From positions 558,001-622,000 of the forward strand of contig NZ_CAMDRE010000002.1 in assembly GCF_945906775.1 (NCBI RefSeq): 64,000 bases of DNA, given 5' to 3'. Position 1 is the first letter of the stretch. Each line of letters starts with the position of its first letter. Of this stretch, positions 59,826-64,000 are shown piece by piece. This DNA comes from Citrobacter sp. Marseille-Q6884 (GTDB lineage Bacteria; Pseudomonadota; Gammaproteobacteria; Enterobacterales; Enterobacteriaceae). The translations under genes were made by a program, and so were the position numbers. Below the pieces are notes generated by a model. The model had not been told where the DNA came from. It saw nothing but the letters and a program-made list of their open reading frames with translations, and did not search any database.

Positions 59826-60464
59826 ATGGCTCAACGCGCAGAGAAAAAAACCGGTAAACGTTCGCAGGCTGTCAGTGCGAAACGCCAGGCCATTTTAACC
59901 GCGGCATTAAACATCTTTTCCCAATATGGGATCCACGGAACTCGCCTGGAGCAGGTTGCGGAGATGGCGGGGGTGTCTAAAACCAATCTACTCTATTACT
60001 ACCCGTCAAAAGAGGTGCTTTACATTGCCGTTCTGCGCCAGATCCTCGATATCTGGCTGGCGCCGCTCAAAGCATTTCGTGAAGATTTTGCACCGCTGGT
60101 GGCAATCAAAGAGTATATCCGCCTCAAACTGGAGGTTTCCCGCGATTACCCTCAGGCCTCCCGGCTGTTTTGTATGGAGATGCTGGCGGGCGCGCCGCTG
60201 CTGATGGCAGAGTTAACGGGCGATCTTAAGACGCTGATTGATGAGAAATCTGCGCTGATTGCGGGATGGATAAAGAGTGGGAAACTGGCGCCGGTTGATC
60301 CGCATCATCTGATTTTCATGATATGGGCTTCAACGCAGCATTACGCGGATTTTGCCCCGCAGGTCGAGGCGGTAACGGGCGCAACGCTGCGAGATGAAGC
60401 CTTTTTTAACCAAACGGTTGAGAGCGTCCAGCGGATGATTATTGAAGGGATCCGCGTACGTTAA
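59826..60464 (+). CDS. rutR: RutR, TetR-family pyrimidine regulator
   Basis: RutR senses uracil and thymine; in E. coli it represses rutABCDEFG and acts at carAB and other loci. The 212-aa protein has the TetR helix-turn-helix (GTRLEQVAEMAGVSKTNLLYYY, about 38-59) and a ligand domain almost identical to E. coli RutR (PQASRLFCMEMLAGAPLL). The ATG at 59826 follows AAGGAGAGGG. The rut operon it controls in E. coli is absent. It overlaps the convergent small gene by 4 bp. Confidence 0.95.
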   Translation: MAQRAEKKTGKRSQAVSAKRQAILTAALNIFSQYGIHGTRLEQVAEMAGVSKTNLLYYYPSKEVLYIAVLRQILDIWLAPLKAFREDFAPLVAIKEYIRLKLEVSRDYPQASRLFCMEMLAGAPLLMAELTGDLKTLIDEKSALIAGWIKSGKLAPVDPHHLIFMIWASTQHYADFAPQVEAVTGATLRDEAFFNQTVESVQRMIIEGIRVR

Positions 60465-60856
60465 TTCGCCGGAGGTAGTGGGCAACTGACATCGCCCTCT
60501 TCACACTGGAGAAGCGAGGCGAGAAACGCTTCACGCTCGTGGGTTTTATCCATCAGGCACTGGCTGGAAATCATCGACTGCATGCTGCCGCCTTCGGTAC
60601 CCGAACTGATTAACGCGCAGTCAGCATCGCGCAGGGTGATCCACGCGACTTGTGCCTGTTTCAGGAGATCTCGTTGGGCGGGCGCCGCGCGTTGCAGCGC
60701 ATTCTGATACGTCTCATTCAGTTTCGCGTCAGCCACTTTGTACTGCCCGGCAGCACAGGTGTTCATTTCGATTTGGGTGTTGGCATTGGCGCAATCTTCC
60801 GCCAGCGCCTGGCTGCTGAGCAGCAGTGCTGCACATGTCAGTATTATTCGTTTCAT
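60461..60856 (-). CDS. LprI/DUF1311-type periplasmic protein
   Basis: This 131-aa protein has a signal peptide (MKRIILTCAALLLSSQALA). The DUF1311 (lysozyme-inhibitor LprI-like) pattern follows, with cysteines in EDCANA, NTCAAGQY, DADCAL and SQCLMD, and an extra pair near the C-terminus (LQCEEGDVSC). The function is unproven; some relatives inhibit lysozyme. The ATG at 60856 has AGAGGGA upstream; a start at 60874 adds MEPEGN only. Confidence 0.85.
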   Translation of the reverse strand: MKRIILTCAALLLSSQALAEDCANANTQIEMNTCAAGQYKVADAKLNETYQNALQRAAPAQRDLLKQAQVAWITLRDADCALISSGTEGGSMQSMISSQCLMDKTHEREAFLASLLQCEEGDVSCPLPPAN

Positions 60857-60873
60857 GTTTCCCTCTGGCTCCA

Positions 60874-60902
60874 TAAAAAAAGGCCCCGTAACCGGAGCCT
60901 TA
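60874..60902 (-). terminator. Terminator of putA
   Basis: On the minus strand AGGCTCCG and CGGGGCCT (one G-T pair) form a stem with a short loop, followed by TTTTTTTAT. Confidence 0.85.
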
Positions 60903-60915
60903 ATTAACCACAGCC

Positions 60916-63900
60916 TTAGCCGATTGTCATCAGGCTGGCGTTGCCTCCGGCAGCGGCGGTGTTAACGCTCAGGGAGCGTTCAATGTACAACCTCTCCAAG
61001 AGAATGTTGCTCTCGCCGCGGGCAAATCCTTGTACCGAGACAATCGCGCCATCCCGTGCGGCAACGGCTTCACATAATGCGCGCAGCTGGTCGGAATCGC
61101 CGTGGAAAATAACAGCATCGAACGGCTGAGCGGTGATGTTTTCCGCTTTGGCAAACTGAATGCGTCCGGTGAGCGCCGTAGGCAGGCGTTTTGCCAGTTC
61201 ACTGTGGAATGCATCATCCGGCCACAGGATTAAACTGCCAACGGACGCTACAGCGGCAACCTGCACCAGCGCATCCTGCTCGTCATCGGCAATACACAGT
61301 ACGCGTTCGCGCGGCAGGAGCGTCCAGGTATTACGCTCCCCGGTAGGGCCTGGCAGCAGACGCTGGGTTCCGGCCTGCGCCAGTTCAGCAAATTGCAGAC
61401 AAAGCGCGTGCAGTGACGGGCGATCGACGGCCCATTCAGTGAGCGCCTCGAGGGGCTGAATCAGCGCCGACTTGAGCTGTGCATCGACAGGATAGTCTGC
61501 ATCCTGGCGGGCAAGCGTTACGCCCAGCGCATTTTCCGGGCGGTTGGCCAGCAGACGATACAGGTAGAGAGGACCGCCTGCTTTTGGACCGGTTCCGGAT
61601 AAGCCTTCGCCACCGAAAGGCTGTACGCCTACCACGGCGCCGACCATATTACGGTTGACGTACAGGTTGCCGACATGTGCCGTACCCGTGACCTGGGCGA
61701 TGGTTTCATCAATGCGGGTGTGCACACCCAGCGTCAGGCCGTAGCCAGAAGCATTGATTTGTTCAATCAGATTACCCAGGTTATTGCGGGTGTAGCGCAC
61801 CACGTGCAGTACCGGACCGAACACCTCTTTTTGCAATTCATCGAAGCTCTCAAGCTCGATAAGCGTTGGGGGAACAAAGGTTCCGGTTTGCCATTCACGG
61901 GCATCGTCACTGTTTTCACGCACCGCCTGGAATACCGGACGGCCTTTAGCACGCATGGTCTGGATATGACGCTCAATATTGGTTTTGGCTTCTTCATCAA
62001 TCACCGGTCCAATATCGGTGGTCAGGCGACCCGGGTTGCCCATGCGGCATTCCGCCATCGCGCCACGCAGCATTTTCAGCGTGTGATCGGCGATGTCATC
62101 CTGCAGGCACAGAACGCGCAGAGCCGAGCAACGCTGTCCGGCGCTATCAAAGGCAGAGGCCAGAACATCCACCACAACCTGTTCCGTCAGCGCAGAGGAG
62201 TCCACGATCATCGCATTCATCCCGCCCGTTTCTGCCACGAGTGGGATCGGGCGACCCTGGGCATCAAGACGCGTGGCAATATTGCGTTGTAACAGCGTGG
62301 CGACTTCCGTTGAACCGGTGAACATCACACCGCGAACGCGTTCGTCGGAGGTGAGTTGTGCGCCGACGGTTTCACCCTGACCGGGTAACAGTTGCACCAC
62401 GCCCGGGGGTACCCCGGCTTCCAGCAAAATCGCGATGCCCTGAGCGGCAATCAGCGGGGTCTGTTCTGCCGGTTTCGCCAGTACGCTGTTGCCCGCAGCC
62501 AGCGCGGCGGCAATCTGTCCGGTGAAAATCGCCAGCGGGAAGTTCCACGGGCTGATACAGACGACCGGGCCTAACGGACGATGGGTCTCGTTATCGAAAT
62601 CATCGCGTACTTGTCCGGCGTAATAGTGCAGGAAGTCTACCGCTTCGCGCACTTCGGCAATGGCGTTGCTAAAGGTTTTCCCGGCTTCACGTACCAGAAT
62701 ACCAATCAACTGCTGCATCTGACCTTCCATCAGGATGGCGGCGCGATGCAGAATGGCAGCACGTTCCTGCGGCGGCGTGGCGAACCAGATCGGGGCATTA
62801 TTTACCGCATTCTGTAATGCCTGTTCCACTTCAACAGAAGAGGCTTCGCGCACATAGCCAACAATATCTTTAGGTTCGGCAGGGTTGATGACGGGCGTCA
62901 TTTCGCCGTCAGCGACCGGATGCTCCAGTATCGGTTTGGCCTGCCATTTTTGCAGGGCGCTATTGAGCAGGGCAGAGGAGAGTGAGGCCAGACGGTGTTC
63001 GTTAGCCAGATCCAGCCCGCCGGAGTTATCGCGTCCTTTACCATACAGGTCGCGCGGTAGCGCAATCTTCGGATGCGGCAGACCTGCCTGGCCTTCCTGC
63101 TGCGCCATTTTTTCAACGGCTTCAACCGGGTCGGCAACCAGTTCATCCAACGGCAGTGTGGTATCTGCAATACGGTTAACGAACGACGTGTTCGCCCCGT
63201 TTTCCAGCAAACGGCGCACCAGGTACGCCAGCAGGGTTTCATGTGTGCCTACGGGGGCATAAATACGGCAGGGACGATTCAGTTTACCGTCTGCTACTTT
63301 GCCGGTGACCTGCTCGTACAGTGGCTCACCCATACCATGCAGGCACTGGAATTCGTACTGCCCTGGGTAGTAGTTTTGACCCGCCAGCTGATAAATCGCC
63401 GCCAGCGTATGGGCATTGTGCGTGGCGAATTGCGGATAGATCAGGTTTGGTACGGCGAGCAGTTTTTTGGCGCAAGCCAGATAAGAAACGTCGGTGTAAA
63501 CCTTGCGGGTGTAGACCGGATAACCTTCCAGCCCGTCCATCTGGGCACGTTTGATCTCGCTGTCCCAGTATGCGCCTTTAACCAGACGGATCATCAGGCG
63601 ACGGCGGCTGCGTGTTGCCAGATCAACCAGATAATCGATCACATACGGGCAGCGCTTCTGATAGGCCTGGATAACAAATCCAATACCATTCCAGCCTGCC
63701 AGTTCAGGTTCAAAGCAAAGTTTTTCCAGCAGATCGAGGGAGATTTCCAGACGATCGGCTTCTTCGGCGTCAATATTGATACCGATATCGTACTGACGCG
63801 CCAGTAGGGTGAGCGACTTCAGGCGCGGATACAGCTCATCCATCACACGGTCATACTGTGCGCGGCTATAGCGTGGGTGTAGCGCCGAGAGTTTGATGGA

Positions 63901-64000
63901 GATCCCCGGCCCTTCATAAATGCCGCGTCCGTTAGACGCTTTACCAATAGCGTGGATCGCCTGCTGGTAAGAGACCATATAGGCCTGTGCATCGGCGGCA
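60916..64000 (-). CDS. putA: PutA, proline dehydrogenase/P5C dehydrogenase (C-terminal part)
   Basis: PutA oxidises proline to glutamate in two steps and also represses put genes through its N-terminal DNA-binding domain. About 1027 codons are in the window; the N-terminal part is cut off by the right edge, so the reading frame continues past 64000. Visible are the rest of the proline dehydrogenase barrel (IRLVKGAYWDSE, THNAHTLA) and the P5C dehydrogenase domain with VCISPWNFPLAIFTGQ, the catalytic cysteine in SAGQRCSALRV and GVQPFGGEGLSGTG. The conserved C-terminal domain ends GGNASLMTIG. Confidence 0.97.
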   Translation of the reverse strand, partial: AADAQAYMVSYQQAIHAIGKASNGRGIYEGPGISIKLSALHPRYSRAQYDRVMDELYPRLKSLTLLARQYDIGINIDAEEADRLEISLDLLEKLCFEPELAGWNGIGFVIQAYQKRCPYVIDYLVDLATRSRRRLMIRLVKGAYWDSEIKRAQMDGLEGYPVYTRKVYTDVSYLACAKKLLAVPNLIYPQFATHNAHTLAAIYQLAGQNYYPGQYEFQCLHGMGEPLYEQVTGKVADGKLNRPCRIYAPVGTHETLLAYLVRRLLENGANTSFVNRIADTTLPLDELVADPVEAVEKMAQQEGQAGLPHPKIALPRDLYGKGRDNSGGLDLANEHRLASLSSALLNSALQKWQAKPILEHPVADGEMTPVINPAEPKDIVGYVREASSVEVEQALQNAVNNAPIWFATPPQERAAILHRAAILMEGQMQQLIGILVREAGKTFSNAIAEVREAVDFLHYYAGQVRDDFDNETHRPLGPVVCISPWNFPLAIFTGQIAAALAAGNSVLAKPAEQTPLIAAQGIAILLEAGVPPGVVQLLPGQGETVGAQLTSDERVRGVMFTGSTEVATLLQRNIATRLDAQGRPIPLVAETGGMNAMIVDSSALTEQVVVDVLASAFDSAGQRCSALRVLCLQDDIADHTLKMLRGAMAECRMGNPGRLTTDIGPVIDEEAKTNIERHIQTMRAKGRPVFQAVRENSDDAREWQTGTFVPPTLIELESFDELQKEVFGPVLHVVRYTRNNLGNLIEQINASGYGLTLGVHTRIDETIAQVTGTAHVGNLYVNRNMVGAVVGVQPFGGEGLSGTGPKAGGPLYLYRLLANRPENALGVTLARQDADYPVDAQLKSALIQPLEALTEWAVDRPSLHALCLQFAELAQAGTQRLLPGPTGERNTWTLLPRERVLCIADDEQDALVQVAAVASVGSLILWPDDAFHSELAKRLPTALTGRIQFAKAENITAQPFDAVIFHGDSDQLRALCEAVAARDGAIVSVQGFARGESNILLERLYIERSLSVNTAAAGGNASLMTIG

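Noticed and set aside
1..64000. CRISPR arrays, insertion sequences, rRNA operons and matS sites (GTGACRNYGTCAC)
   Set aside because: No regularly spaced repeats, transposase genes or rRNA sequence were seen. Several GTGAC words were checked, but none completed a matS palindrome.

Overview
This window is chromosomal DNA from a member of the Enterobacteriaceae. Almost every gene is a close, same-length orthologue of an Escherichia coli/Salmonella gene. The accessory content best fits a Citrobacter-like genome: scsABCD next to agp as in Salmonella, an ssuEADCB sulfonate operon that Salmonella normally lacks, and no hya/app/tor genes beyond serT. I cannot assign a species from sequence alone. There are no insertion sequences, intact prophages, CRISPR arrays or rRNA genes.

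Layout. (1) 1-10831: the end of folE, yeiB, galS and the galactose/methylgalactoside ABC importer mglBAC on the + strand. On the - strand follow yeiS, sanA, cdd and yohJK, and then dusC (+). In E. coli this block is near 48 min in the opposite orientation. (2) 10832-10890: a 59-bp convergent junction with a REP-like palindrome, where the 48-min block meets the 21-min block. (3) 10891-41917: ssuEADCB (-), pyrD, zapC, ycbX, rlmL-uup-pqiABC, rmf, fabA, ycbZ, matP, ompA, sulA, sxy, yccS-yccF, helD, mgsA, yccT, yccU, hspQ, rlmI, yccX, tusE and yccA, nearly collinear with E. coli. (4) 42189-48237: an accessory stretch around the serT tRNA. It holds an OppA-like binding protein, tRNA-Ser(UGA), a YcgJ/Fels-1-type secreted protein, and a compact nucleoside-use cluster (DeoD-like phosphorylase, TsgA-like permease, Tsx-like porin) facing a Crp/Fnr-type regulator. 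(5) 48378-60464: cbpAM, a DsbA paralogue divergent from the copper/thiol-redox operon scsABCD, a TauE/SafE exporter with a winged-helix regulator, agp, yccJ-wrbA, ymdF, an EamA exporter and rutR without rutABCDEFG. (6) 60461-64000: a small LprI-type secreted protein and the C-terminal three quarters of putA.

How the genes work together. The left block covers galactose uptake under GalS/CRP and pyrimidine nucleoside salvage (cdd). The ssu operon supplies sulfur from alkanesulfonates, and pyrD serves pyrimidine synthesis. The middle covers envelope and cell-cycle functions: PqiABC lipid transport, OmpA, FabA under FadR/FabR, MatP, ZapC and SulA. The nucleoside cluster could form a complete path from outer-membrane entry to intracellular phosphorolysis. 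The scs region is a periplasmic thiol-redox and metal-stress module with an extra DsbA beside it.

The points most worth following are the inversion junction at 10.85 kb, the serT-linked nucleoside cluster with two upstream dyads, the CPSC-type DsbA paralogue facing scsABCD, the TauE-regulator pair, and rutR next to an EamA exporter where E. coli has the rut operon.
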